A stretch of DNA of 22,154 nt from JAHDBG01 sp963922685 (GCA_963922685.1 CAWUJM010000029.1:1-22154); one strand, 5' to 3'. Shown: positions 1 through 7,600, counted from the first letter of the stretch. Translations and numbers: made by a program. Notes: generated from the letters alone by a model not told the origin.

Positions 1-280
1 GATATCGAAAGCGATGCTGGATACCCTGCTCATCGGTATGACACCAGGTTTGTGTAGCGTCACTGGTCCCCATCGAGTGACACAAGGCCACATGATCGCC
101 CGGTTTAGCACCCGGAATAAAGCGATAATTCAATGATTTGAGTTGCTTAATATGGGGCCTTTTGGCTGCCAGTTTATCTTCAACGACGATGAATGAGTTT
201 GAGGTTCGGGTGTTCACGGGGCAGGCTCGTTAGCAAGTGCTTCACTGCATTGCGTTCGCAGTCATTCGTCTGTTTTCATA
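1..280 (-). pseudogene. Transposase fragment, frameshifted, cut by the window edge and an IS200-type insertion
   Basis: Reading the minus strand from about 270 to 1 gives a coding-like segment with the phrases TNDCERNAVKHLL and REHPNLKLI, then, in another frame, VVEDKLAAKRPHIKQLKSL, PGAKPGDH and a terminal HRFRY. This matches my memory of a DDE transposase family often listed as ISNCY, with 'NDCERNA', 'VVEDGLAS' and 'GAKPGDH' motifs; the family name is uncertain. The frame changes at a 4-base tandem duplication (atgaatga on the plus strand, about 189-197), which explains the shift. The 5' side ends where the IS200/IS605 element begins (about 281). The other side runs off the window. There is no intact start or stop, so it is a dead remnant. 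Confidence 0.6.
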
Positions 281-290
281 GGTTGAAACC

Positions 291-307
291 CCCGCCTTCC
301 AGGCGGG
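291..307 (+). repeat. Left-end hairpin of the IS200/IS605 element
   Basis: This is a perfect 7-bp inverted repeat, CCCGCCT / AGGCGGG, with a 3-base loop, 33 bases ahead of the TnpA start. Its position and small size fit the subterminal hairpin that a Y1 transposase binds at the left end of IS200/IS605 elements. Confidence 0.5.
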
Positions 308-339
308 CAGCTTTCAGCTAGTAGTTGTATTAACGTCAT

Positions 340-605
340 ATGGAATATCGCACAGGTTCTCATACGAAATATAAACTGGAATACCATTTTGTTTGGGTGA
401 CGGAATATCGTTATCCAGTCCTGAAAGGGGAATTAGCCCTTCGGTTAAGGGAGTTAATTCGGCAGATTTGCTATCAATTTGAGATAGAAATTATACACGG
501 TGTGGTGGGCAAAGATCATGTACACATCCTGATGTTAGCTCCACTAACACTGAGTCCTGCGGAGATTATGAGAAGAATTAAAGTTAGAACATCAGCAAAG
601 ATGTT
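340..605 (+). pseudogene. tnpA: IS200/IS605 Y1 transposase TnpA, truncated
   Basis: The frame opens with MEYRTGSHTKYKLEYHFVWV and continues TEYRYPVLKG, the classic start of REP-associated/IS200-type TnpA proteins. The HUH metal-binding motif is present as KDHVHIL (His60, His62). A full TnpA is about 130-150 residues, with its catalytic Tyr in a C-terminal helix. Here native sequence ends after about residue 88, where the IS1595-family terminal repeat begins at 606. The frame then reads nonsense to a stop at 639. The catalytic Tyr helix is gone, so the protein cannot transpose. The start ATG at 340 gives the expected N-terminus. Confidence 0.8.
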
Positions 606-629
606 CCTAATTACCACTCTTCTTAAGCC
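606..629 (+). repeat. IS1595-family left terminal inverted repeat
   Basis: It begins CCTAATTACCACTC and pairs with the reverse complement of 1505-1528, with three mismatches in 24 positions. It abruptly ends the TnpA reading frame of the preceding IS200-type element. Confidence 0.8.
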
Positions 630-640
630 TATGTTATAAT
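611..640 (+). promoter_or_regulatory. Candidate promoter of the IS1595 transposase
   Basis: A perfect TATAAT hexamer at 635-640 lies 18 bases after TTACCA (611-616, 4 of 6 matches to the -35 consensus). The -35 falls inside the left terminal repeat, a common arrangement in insertion sequences. The transposase start follows about 70 bases later. Confidence 0.4.
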
Positions 641-711
641 ACCTATATTATGCATTCTTGATTAAAAGAGGTAAATTTATGCTGCGCAACAAAATACAGT
701 TCTAAAAAGGA

Positions 712-1516
712 ATGAGTTTAAACGAATTTAACCAAACATATGGCACTGAAGATAAATGCTTTGATGATTTATATGAATGGCGGTGGCCAAAAAGGCTTTA
801 AATGTCCCAGTTGCGGCCATGATAAAAGTTGTCAATTATCCAATCGTAAAATGCAACAGTGTCATCGTTGTTGTTGTCAAACTTCGGTGACTGCAGGGAC
901 TATTTTTGAATCGACGAAGCTGGCATTAACAATTTGGTTTCAAGCCATTTATCTGATTACTCAAGATAAAAAGGGCACCTCAGCTATGAAACTGCACCGT
1001 CATTTAGGTATCTCCTACAATGCTGCCTGGCGTATGAAGCATAAACTCATGCAAGTCATTATGGAGCGTGACGACTAAAAAGCCTTGTCAGGCTCTGTTG
1101 AACTGGATGATGCTTATCTTGGAGACGAACGCTCTGGTGGAAAGCGAGGCCGTGGTGCCGAGGGTAAAACACCTTTCGTTGCGGCAGTAGAAACCAACGA
1201 TGAGGGCCATCCACCTTGTTTTAATGCAGTCACTGAAGTGGGTTACTTACACGAAAAAATCGTTTGTGGTAGTGGTAAATCTTCTGTTAAAGAACCTAAG
1301 TTTTGCTGGCTCAATACAATTCCTGGCAATCTGAAAAGTGCTTTTCGTAGCACTTATCACGCTGTACGGCATAAATATGCTCGGCGTTATCTGTCAGACT
1401 TCCGGTATCGCTTCAATAGACGCTTTGATTTACGGGGGATGATACCTCGGCTCATCTATGTTGCCCTCAGAACACCACCAATGCCGGGGCGACTTCTGAA
1501 GGTAGGCTTAGCATGA
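712..1516 (+). pseudogene. IS1595-family transposase with frameshift, stop and internal deletion
   Basis: The natural start is the ATG at 712, preceded by AAAAAGGA, giving MSLNEFNQTYGTEDKCFDD and then EWRWPK. A run of five A at 789-793 shifts the frame; with four A it would read straight into GFKCPSCGHD. The zinc ribbon (CPSCG, then CHRCC) and the TAGTIFESTKLALTIWF block follow. An in-frame TAA at 1076-1078 interrupts the protein just before ELDDAYLGDE, which carries the first catalytic Asp. Further on, GHPPCFNAVTEVG joins two segments that in relatives are separated by roughly 35 residues containing the second catalytic Asp, so an internal in-frame deletion is likely. The C-terminal RYRFNRRFDL motif is intact. 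Three independent lesions make it non-functional. Confidence 0.8.
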
Positions 1517-1528
1517 GTGGTAATTAGG
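1505..1528 (+). repeat. IS1595-family right terminal inverted repeat
   Basis: It ends GAGTGGTAATTAGG, the reverse complement of the left end at 606-619. The inner part, starting GGCTTA, also matches, with three mismatches in all. The sequence directly after it is the interior of an IS5-type transposase, with no target duplication. Confidence 0.8.
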
Positions 1529-2073
1529 AAACCATTAAAGCGGTTGAGATTCCGGAAAGTTTCAAAAAAAGTTCAGCAGAATCAGCGCAAAAGGATACAG
1601 ACGCTCGTTGGTCAGTTAAGAATAAAACAACTCATTTTGGTTACAAAAATCATGTAAAATCTGGTCAAATGAGCAAGTTAATTACAGGATACCGTGTCAC
1701 AGCGGCTAGTGTTCATGATTCTGTTGAGATAAACGATTTACTGGATGAAACGGATAAGGTTATTTACGCTGATAGTGCTTATCGTTCTCAGGATATTGAA
1801 GAGACGCTGAAAGCACGAGGTAGCCTTTCTGAGATTCATGAAAAATCTTACAGAAACAGTCCGCTGACCGAAGAGCAGAAAGCTAATAATAAAGCTAAGT
1901 CAAAAACTCGAGACAGAGTAGAGCATTTGTTTGGCTTTATGAAAAATTCTATGCACCGTACTATGTATATGACTCAAATTGGTATTGAGCGTATTCAGTC
2001 TTGTATTGGCTTGGCAAACTTAATCTATAACTTGTGCCGATATGAGCAATTAGTCAGATTGAAAATGGTTTGA
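1529..2073 (+). pseudogene. IS5-family transposase, C-terminal remnant
   Basis: From 1531 an open frame with no start reads IKAVEIPESFKKSS, then DTDARWSVKNKTTHFGYKNH, LITGYRVTAASVHDS, VIYADSAYRS and RDRVEHLFGFMKNSMHRTMY. These are the conserved blocks of IS5-subgroup DDE transposases. The second catalytic Asp (in YADSAY) and the Glu (in RVEHLF) are present, but the N-terminal part with the first Asp is missing, cut by the IS1595 right end. The frame ends at a normal TGA at 2071-2073. An ATG at 1669 would give a 134-residue peptide but is internal to the family. The element's right terminal repeat cannot be placed because its left partner is lost. Confidence 0.85.
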
Positions 2074-2406
2074 AAAGCAGGTTTGGTCAGGAAATTTAAT
2101 ATAAAATGTGAAACATAACCCTGAAGAATATATTGTCAGCAGGATATTTTTACAAGCATATCCGTTTCATAGCCCTTCAGGAGAGTTTTTAGAGGTACCC
2201 TGAATATAGTCATACAAACATCCCTGCATCCAAACTTCCGGGTAACACAAAAACACTTCTTTATACCATATTTTGGAAAATTACTGCATCAAGTTATTTT
2301 TTCAGACAACTCATTAAGTTACAACCCTGATCATGTTTTTTAAGTCAGCTTTATAACGCTGACACTGAGATCGCCACGTCAGTTCGACTCACACCCCGGA
2401 AAGACC
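2074..2406. other. 333-bp AT-rich spacer between IS remnants and cmoA
   Basis: No convincing gene is visible on either strand. The first part probably contains the right end of the IS5-type element. Near the cmoA side a 6-bp inverted repeat (GTCAGC 2344-2349, GCTGAC 2358-2363) encloses TATAAC (2352-2357), which could be a -10 hexamer, but no good -35 lies 16-18 bases ahead of it. A T-arm-like GTTCGACTC near 2381 has no pairing stem and is not a tRNA. Confidence 0.4.
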
Positions 2407-3132
2407 GTGACATTAACTGCAGATCGTCTATACGCCACACCGCACGATCCACTCTCCCGTTTTGTGTTTGATGAACAGGTTGCCGCTGTTTTTTCCGATA
2501 TGATCCGGCGTTCCGTACCCGGCTATGCAGACATTCTGCATATGCTGAGCCTGATCACCCGGCGTTATGCTCAGCCAGATAGCCAGCTGTATGATCTTGG
2601 CTGCTCACTCGGTGCCGCCAGCCTGGCGATGGCGCAGGGCTTAGTCCAGCCGGGCTGCCGGATCCTGGCAATTGATCAGTCATCTGCCATGATCGCCCGT
2701 GCCAAGGCCTGTCTGACTGATCCCGATCTGCCGATCGTGTTACAGCAGGCCGATATCAGTACGCAACAGATCGACAATGCATCCGTCGTGGTGCTGAATT
2801 TCACCTTGCAGTTCATCCCGCCTGAACAACGCCTGGCACTACTGAGCCGCATTCGCCAGGGCCTGCGGCCAGGTGGGGTGCTGGTACTGTCGGAAAAGAT
2901 CGCCAGTGGCGATGCGGCTGAACAGGCTGAACTGGAGGCCCTGCACCATGCGTATAAACGCGCGAATGCATACAGCGAACTCGAGATCAGCCAGAAACGT
3001 ACCGCCCTGGAACAGGTGCTGATACCGGAAACCTGTCATACGCACGTTGCCAGACTGCAGGCTGCGGGCTATCGCCGCCCTACCTTGTGGTATCAGCATT
3101 GCCAGTTCGTGTCTTGGGTGGCACACAAATGA
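2407..3132 (+). CDS. cmoA: Carboxy-S-adenosyl-L-methionine synthase CmoA
   Basis: CmoA converts SAM and prephenate into carboxy-SAM, which CmoB uses to make the wobble uridine modification cmo5U in tRNA. The 241-residue protein matches the family over its length: FDEQVAAVFSDMIRRSVPGY near residues 21-40, the SAM-binding motif YDLGCSLGAA at 62-71, the acidic residue Asp90 in AIDQSSAM, VVLNFTLQF, and the late KRANAYSELEISQKR block. E. coli CmoA is about 247 residues. The start is a GTG preceded by GGAAAG; no ATG upstream improves the alignment. cmoB, often the next gene, is absent; a decayed Rpn-like gene follows instead. The base composition contrasts with the AT-rich IS region upstream. Confidence 0.95.
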   Translation: MTLTADRLYATPHDPLSRFVFDEQVAAVFSDMIRRSVPGYADILHMLSLITRRYAQPDSQLYDLGCSLGAASLAMAQGLVQPGCRILAIDQSSAMIARAKACLTDPDLPIVLQQADISTQQIDNASVVVLNFTLQFIPPEQRLALLSRIRQGLRPGGVLVLSEKIASGDAAEQAELEALHHAYKRANAYSELEISQKRTALEQVLIPETCHTHVARLQAAGYRRPTLWYQHCQFVSWVAHK

Positions 3133-3144
3133 AGCCGGATAGAT

Positions 3145-3580
3145 ATGAAGGATAAATCGACCGGGATCTCCAGTCCACATGACACCTGCTTCCGGAAACT
3201 GATGCAGCAACCGGGAGATACGTTGTCCTTTTTCCGGTATTATCTGGTACCGGAGTGGCAACAGCAGGTGGATCTGAACACGCTGACGCTGGACTCGGGC
3301 AGTACCATCACCACTGAATTTACCAAGCTGCACAGCGATATCCTGTATCGGGCCGCATTACGCGCTCCCGCAGCACAGGGTCAGACAGGTATCTGTACTG
3401 GATTTGTCGCAATGTTTCAGCTTAGATGCCCATGCACAGCATACCTTACAGGGCACACCGCAACTGATAGATGTGCAGCAACAACCTGAACAGAACTGCT
3501 GAGTTACGATTTGGTCGAGGCGATCCGGGTTATGCGGCATTGCCGCACTGCTATGGGCAACTCAACAGCACCTGACTAAC
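3145..3580 (+). pseudogene. Rpn/YhgA-like nuclease (putative transposase) remnant
   Basis: The first 70 or so residues resemble the start of the Rpn (YhgA-like, recombination-promoting nuclease) family: SPHDTCFRKLMQQPGDTLSFF near residues 10-30, then YYLVPEWQQQVDLNTLTLDSGS and KLHSDILY. After ALRAPA the frame stops resembling the family and ends at 3489. Another frame further on reads GIAALLWATQQHL (about 3538-3576), which recalls the C-terminal half of the family. Full-length members are about 290-310 residues. I infer frameshifts and deletions. The start at 3145 has a GATATGAAG context just 13 bases after the cmoA stop. Confidence 0.5.
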
Positions 3581-3603
3581 ATCTGTTTCTGACTGGCTTC
3601 ACG

Positions 3604-3626
3604 TCACCCGCTGTATCCAGCGGTGA
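3604..3626 (+). repeat. Bulged stem-loop in degenerate region
   Basis: TCACCCGCTG (3604-3613) pairs with CAGCGGTGA (3618-3626) around a TATC loop, a 9-bp stem with one bulged C. It sits in the decayed stretch between the Rpn remnant and ccmF. It could be a transcription terminator lacking a clear T-tract, or the right-end hairpin of a lost IS200/IS605 copy; neither is shown. Confidence 0.35.
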
Positions 3627-3704
3627 AGGCTCCTTTTGCCTGAAATTTGCGAAAATACCTTATTTGGACACCCGCTTGCTTTCAACCCCCGATTTTATGC
3701 CTGA

Positions 3705-3809
3705 ATCAGGCATTATCAGGAGCGCATTGACGATGCTATGGCCCTGATGGCTGGATTGACACCCGACAGGGACTATATCCAGAGTGAAACCACGGATTCA
3801 GGTGATTGA
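3705..3809 (+). pseudogene. Short coding-like tail of an unrecognised gene
   Basis: An open frame with no start codon of its own reads IRHYQERIDDAMALMAG then LTPDRDYIQSETTDSGD and ends at TGA 3807-3809. Its composition looks like a real protein C-terminus rather than random translation, but I do not recognise the family. A stop lies directly ahead of it at 3702-3704. It may be the end of the decayed gene that starts upstream. The evidence is weak. Confidence 0.25.
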
Positions 3810-3826
3810 TATGTACCCGGTTAAAC

Positions 3827-3870
3827 AATGAAATAACCAGTTTGCTTCTTCCAACGTTTGTTATTTGATT
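3827..3870. repeat. 11-bp imperfect inverted repeat upstream of ccmF
   Basis: AATGAAATAAC (3827-3837) and GTTATTTGATT (3860-3870) are inverted copies with one mismatch and a 22-base spacer. The right copy overlaps the proposed -35 (3865-3870). It could be a regulator site or coincidence in AT-rich sequence. Confidence 0.25.
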
Positions 3871-3895
3871 CGGTTCTGATAACAGGGTATCAGAA
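3865..3895 (+). promoter_or_regulatory. Candidate ccmF promoter overlapped by a palindrome
   Basis: TTGATT (3865-3870) and TATCAG (3888-3893) are separated by exactly 17 bases, each with 4 of 6 consensus matches. A perfect 8-bp inverted repeat, TTCTGATA (3874-3881) / TATCAGAA (3888-3895), covers the spacer and the -10, so a regulator bound there would block the promoter. Alternatively this is a hairpin from an upstream transcript; no T-tract follows it on either strand. Confidence 0.3.
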
Positions 3896-4013
3896 TCAGA
3901 AAGTAAAGATACAAAATACAGGTTAATTTGTACCCAACACCACAGATGATCGGCATCAAAAGCACACTGACTACGCTATTTTGTCCTTCCACCTGGTGTT
4001 TTGCCAGGGGATA

Positions 4014-4030
4014 CGCACCCGAGGGGTGCG
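4014..4030 (+). repeat. Stem-loop in the ccmF leader
   Basis: CGCACCC (4014-4020), loop GAG, GGGTGCG (4024-4030) form a perfect 7-bp GC-rich stem ending 39 bases before the ccmF ATG. A weaker stem, CCTGG/CCAGG at 3992-3996/4004-4008, precedes it. There is no U-run, so an mRNA leader structure is more likely than a terminator. Confidence 0.35.
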
Positions 4031-4069
4031 ACAGACATACCCGATACCAACCGCAAACAGACAATCATC

Positions 4070-5998
4070 ATGATTCCTGAACTTGGTCAATTCCTGATCA
4101 GCCTCGCCTGTACGCTGGCACTGTTAATGGGTACGCTACCCCTGATTGGTGCACAACGTGATATCCCCCTGTGGCTTGCCCTCGCCCGCCCTCTCAGTCA
4201 TCTGCATACCCTCGCCCTGCTCGGTGCGTTCGGTCTGCTGACCACCAGCTTTATCACCCATGATTTTTCGGTCGCGTATGTCGCCCACAACGCGAACACG
4301 CAGCTGCCCACGCCCTATCTGATCTCAGCAGTCTGGGGTGCACACGAAGGCTCCCTGCTACTCTGGGCATTGATCCTGGCACTGTGGACCAGTGCAGTCA
4401 GCCACTTCAGTCGTCAGATTCCAACACCGCTGCTGGCCCGTATCCTGAGCGTGCTGGGCCTGATCAGCGTCGGCTTTCTGGCGTTTATGCTGTTTACCTC
4501 CAGCCCGTTTACCCGCTTAGTGCCGGCGGCGATTGAGGGACGCGATCTTAACCCCTTGTTACAGGACCCGGGGCTGATTATTCATCCACCGATGCTGTAT
4601 CTGGGCTATGTCGGCTTTGCGATCCCGTTCGCATTTGCAGTCGCTGCGATGCTCAGCGGACAATTTGACACCGCCTGGGCCCGCTGGATGCGGCCCTGGG
4701 TACATCTGGCCTGGGTCTGTCTGACCCTCGGCATTACACTGGGCAGCTGGTGGGCCTATTATGAACTGGGCTGGGGCGGCTGGTGGTTCTGGGACCCGGT
4801 TGAAAATGCATCTTTTATGCCCTGGCTGGTCGGCACTGCCCTGATGCATTCACTCGCGGTAACCGATAAACGGAATGCCTGCAAGGCCTGGACCCTGTTG
4901 CTCGCGATCTGTGCCTTTTCACTCAGTCTGCTTGGTACCTTTCTGGTGCGCTCCGGCATACTGACCTCAGTGCATGCATTTGCTTCAGATCCGGAACGTG
5001 GCGTCTTTATTCTCGCGTTTCTGGTCGCAGTGGTCGGGGGTTCATTGTTATTGTATGCACTGCGTGCTCATACCATCCGCAGCCAGGTGTTGTTTCATCC
5101 AGTCTCACGTGAGACCGGGTTACTGCTGAATAATGTGCTGTTGCTGGTCGCTGCTGCAATGATTCTGCTCGGCACCCTGTATCCACTGCTGAGTGATGCA
5201 CTGCAACTCGGCAAGATTTCAGTCGGTCGGCCTTACTTTGACCGGATGTTCAGCCTGCTGATGCTGCCACTGATCCTGTTGCTCGGTATCGGCCCGCACC
5301 TGCGCTGGAGTCAGGACACACCCGCACGCATCAGTACGGTAACGCGCCTGCCACTATGGCTCGCGCTATCAGTTGCAACGGTCTGGGCCTGGCTGTTCAC
5401 GCCAGCCTGGGCCTGGACGGCATTGATCGGCCTGACGCTGGCCTGCTGGGTGGGTGCTTCCACACTCGGAGGTCTGTACCAGCGCCTGCGCAGCACGACT
5501 GACTGGCGTCAGCTGCCACGCGGTTACTGGGGCATGAATCTGGGACATCTGGGCATTGTGGTGTTTATCATCGGCGTTACGCTCACCACCGTTTATTCAA
5601 CCGAAAAAGACCTGCGTCTGGCACCTGGCGACACCTATACATTAGATGGTTATGCGTTTACCTTTGAGGGTGTGGTACAACATGCCGGACCTAATTATCA
5701 GGCAGATCGCGGCCAGATCAGGGTACAGACACCGGATGGCGATACCATGCAGCTGTTACCTGAAAAGCGGGTCTACACGGTGCAGAAGATGCCGATGACT
5801 GAAGCTGCGATTGACCCGGGGTTGACACGCGACCTGTTCGTCGCACTCGGTGAACCGCTGGCAGATGGTGCCTGGGGAGTGCGGCTGTATCATAAGCCAT
5901 TTATCCGCTGGATCTGGTGGGGAGCGGTACTGATGGCATTCGGCGGACTGCTTGCCGCAACCGACACCCGCTACCGCAGATCCGGTCTCACTAACTGA
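4070..5998 (+). CDS. ccmF: Cytochrome c-type biogenesis protein CcmF
   Basis: CcmF is the inner-membrane heme lyase component of the System I cytochrome c maturation pathway, joining heme from holo-CcmE to apocytochrome c. The protein is polytopic, with many hydrophobic segments from residue 7 onward. The tryptophan-rich heme-handling WWD motif is clear: GWGGWWFWDPVENASFMPWL at about 234-253. NTQLP, WGAHEGSLLLW (89-99) and the C-terminal block MTEAAIDPGLTRDLFVALGE are also family signatures. The ATG at 4070 gives 642 residues against about 647 in E. coli and starts MIPELGQF like relatives; an upstream TTG at 4001 would add an unlikely 23-residue extension through the leader hairpin. No other ccm gene is adjacent: prfC follows after 6 bases. 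Confidence 0.95.
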   Translation: MIPELGQFLISLACTLALLMGTLPLIGAQRDIPLWLALARPLSHLHTLALLGAFGLLTTSFITHDFSVAYVAHNANTQLPTPYLISAVWGAHEGSLLLWALILALWTSAVSHFSRQIPTPLLARILSVLGLISVGFLAFMLFTSSPFTRLVPAAIEGRDLNPLLQDPGLIIHPPMLYLGYVGFAIPFAFAVAAMLSGQFDTAWARWMRPWVHLAWVCLTLGITLGSWWAYYELGWGGWWFWDPVENASFMPWLVGTALMHSLAVTDKRNACKAWTLLLAICAFSLSLLGTFLVRSGILTSVHAFASDPERGVFILAFLVAVVGGSLLLYALRAHTIRSQVLFHPVSRETGLLLNNVLLLVAAAMILLGTLYPLLSDALQLGKISVGRPYFDRMFSLLMLPLILLLGIGPHLRWSQDTPARISTVTRLPLWLALSVATVWAWLFTPAWAWTALIGLTLACWVGASTLGGLYQRLRSTTDWRQLPRGYWGMNLGHLGIVVFIIGVTLTTVYSTEKDLRLAPGDTYTLDGYAFTFEGVVQHAGPNYQADRGQIRVQTPDGDTMQLLPEKRVYTVQKMPMTEAAIDPGLTRDLFVALGEPLADGAWGVRLYHKPFIRWIWWGAVLMAFGGLLAATDTRYRRSGLTN

Positions 5999-6004
5999 TT
6001 CTAT

Positions 6005-7588
6005 ATGACAGACACCACTTCGGAACACATTGCCCGTCGCCGTACCTTTGCGATCATATCGCATCCGGACGCCGGTAAAACCACCCTGACCGAAAAACTG
6101 CTGCTGTTCGGCGGTGCAATTCAGCTGGCCGGTACAGTTAAGGGACGTAAGGCGGCACGCCATGCGACGTCAGACTGGATGGAACTGGAAAAGCAGCGCG
6201 GCATCTCAGTCACTTCGTCCGTGATGCAGTTTACTTATCAGGATCGGGTGATGAACCTGCTGGACACTCCCGGTCATGCAGACTTTTCCGAAGATACCTA
6301 CCGTACCCTGACTGCGGTTGATTCTGCCCTGATGGTGATTGATGTTGCGAAGGGTGTCGAAGAACGCACCATCCGACTGATGGAAGTCTGTCGATTGCGC
6401 GATACACCGATCCTGACGTTCATCAATAAGCTGGATCGTGAAGGTCGTGATCCGATTGATCTGCTGGATGAAGTCGAATCAGTACTCAATATCCGGTGCG
6501 CACCGATCACCTGGCCGATCGGTATGGGCAAACGACTGAAAGGTGTACTGGATCTGCGGGATGAAACTGTGCACCTGTACGATCCGGAACAGGGCGGCAG
6601 AAAACAGGGGAGTGAAAAAATACAGGGGCTGGACAATCCACGCCTGGATACCCTGCTGGGCGATCTGGCGGATGAATTACGCGACGAGGTCGAACTGGTA
6701 CGCGGTGCCAGCCATGCATTTGATCCGGCAGCCTACCGCCAGGGCACACTGACCCCGGTCTTTTTCGGCTCGGCGATCAACAACTTCGGCGTGGCAGAAT
6801 TACTGGATGCGTTTGCCGACTATGCCCCGCCGCCGCAACCACGCGCAGCAACGCAGCGCACCGTTGCACCCGGAGAAGACACCTTCAGCGGCTTTGTCTT
6901 CAAGATCCAGGCGAACATGGATCCGGCACATCGGGATCGCGTCGCCTTTCTGCGGGTCAGCTCCGGTCATTACCGGAAGGGGATGAAGCTGCATCAGGTC
7001 CGCACCGGCAAGTCGGTACTGGTGAACAATGCGATTACCTTTCAGGCGGACAAACGGAATACTGCCGATACCGCCTGGCCGGGCGATATTATCGGGCTGC
7101 ATAATCATGGCACCATCCGTATCGGAGATACCTTCACTCAGGGCGAAACGCTGAAATATACCGGTGTGCCTTATTTCGCGCCGGAGCTGTTCCGGCGCGT
7201 CGTGCTGAAGGATCCGTTGCGCCTGAAACAATTGCATAAAGGCATCACCCAGCTGTGCGAAGAAGGTGCCACTCAGGTATTTCGCCCATTACGCAACAAC
7301 GATATCATTCTGGGTGCAGTCGGCATACTACAGTTTGACGTGGCAGCACACCGTCTGCAGGGTGAATATGGCGTGGAGGCCATCGTTGAGCCCACTGCGG
7401 TACAACTGGCACGCTGGATCCACTGCGACGATCCGATCCTGCTGAAACAGTTCCGCGTCAAGGCACATAGCCATCTGGCGGAAGATGGCGACGGTCAACT
7501 GGTGTATCTGGCCAGCAGCCGGGTCAACCTGTCTCTGACTGAAGAGCGCTGGCCGGACATCCGGTTTTCTGCGACACGTGAGTTATAA
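6005..7588 (+). CDS. prfC: Peptide chain release factor 3 (RF3)
   Basis: RF3 is a GTPase that removes RF1 and RF2 from the ribosome after peptide release. The 527 residues match the family length (529 in E. coli). G-domain motifs are intact: HPDAGKTT at 20-27 (P-loop), the RGISVTSSVMQF switch region, DTPGH at 87-91 and NKLD at 141-144. The C-terminal RF3 domain is recognisable in QFRVKAHS and near the end in LTEERWPDI. The gene begins 6 bases after the ccmF stop with no strong ribosome binding site, so it is probably cotranscribed and translationally coupled. The pairing with ccmF is not a functional link I recognise. A large palindrome follows the stop and may end the transcript. Confidence 0.97.
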   Translation: MTDTTSEHIARRRTFAIISHPDAGKTTLTEKLLLFGGAIQLAGTVKGRKAARHATSDWMELEKQRGISVTSSVMQFTYQDRVMNLLDTPGHADFSEDTYRTLTAVDSALMVIDVAKGVEERTIRLMEVCRLRDTPILTFINKLDREGRDPIDLLDEVESVLNIRCAPITWPIGMGKRLKGVLDLRDETVHLYDPEQGGRKQGSEKIQGLDNPRLDTLLGDLADELRDEVELVRGASHAFDPAAYRQGTLTPVFFGSAINNFGVAELLDAFADYAPPPQPRAATQRTVAPGEDTFSGFVFKIQANMDPAHRDRVAFLRVSSGHYRKGMKLHQVRTGKSVLVNNAITFQADKRNTADTAWPGDIIGLHNHGTIRIGDTFTQGETLKYTGVPYFAPELFRRVVLKDPLRLKQLHKGITQLCEEGATQVFRPLRNNDIILGAVGILQFDVAAHRLQGEYGVEAIVEPTAVQLARWIHCDDPILLKQFRVKAHSHLAEDGDGQLVYLASSRVNLSLTEERWPDIRFSATREL

Positions 7589-7600
7589 ATCAGGCATATC

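Larger units (their letters stand above)
281..605 (+). mobile_element. Left part of an IS200/IS605-family element
   Basis: A GC-rich hairpin (CCCGCCT at 291-297, loop TCC, AGGCGGG at 301-307) lies about 30 bases ahead of a TnpA reading frame. That is the layout of an IS200/IS605 left end, where the Y1 transposase recognises a subterminal hairpin. The flanking minus-strand transposase fragment stops at about 280, so the left boundary is placed there. The right part of the element, including the right-end hairpin and any tnpB, is missing because an IS1595-family element starts at 606. Confidence 0.55.
606..1528 (+). mobile_element. IS1595-family insertion sequence, defective
   Basis: The element is about 923 bp, bounded by 24-bp imperfect inverted repeats at 606-629 and 1505-1528, identical at 21 of 24 positions and sharing an outermost CCTAATTACCACTC. 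Inside is one transposase frame with an N-terminal zinc ribbon and the IDDAYLGG-type motif of the IS1595 family. Members of this family usually make 8-bp target duplications, but the flanks (AAGATGTT before 606, AAACCATT after 1528) do not match. The left neighbour is a broken IS200 tnpA and the right neighbour a broken IS5-type transposase, so the flanks were brought together by deletion or recombination. Confidence 0.8.

Noticed and set aside
2365..2400. tRNA-like T-arm (GTTCGACTC) upstream of cmoA
   Set aside because: The flanking bases do not form a T-stem and no acceptor or anticodon stem can be drawn.
2839..3333. 164-residue minus-strand frame across cmoA
   Set aside because: It is antisense to cmoA and has no recognisable motif, while the plus strand is a clear family match.
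3861..4064. 67-residue hydrophobic minus-strand frame upstream of ccmF
   Set aside because: It lacks a ribosome binding site, and its hydrophobic end arises from AT-rich promoter sequence.
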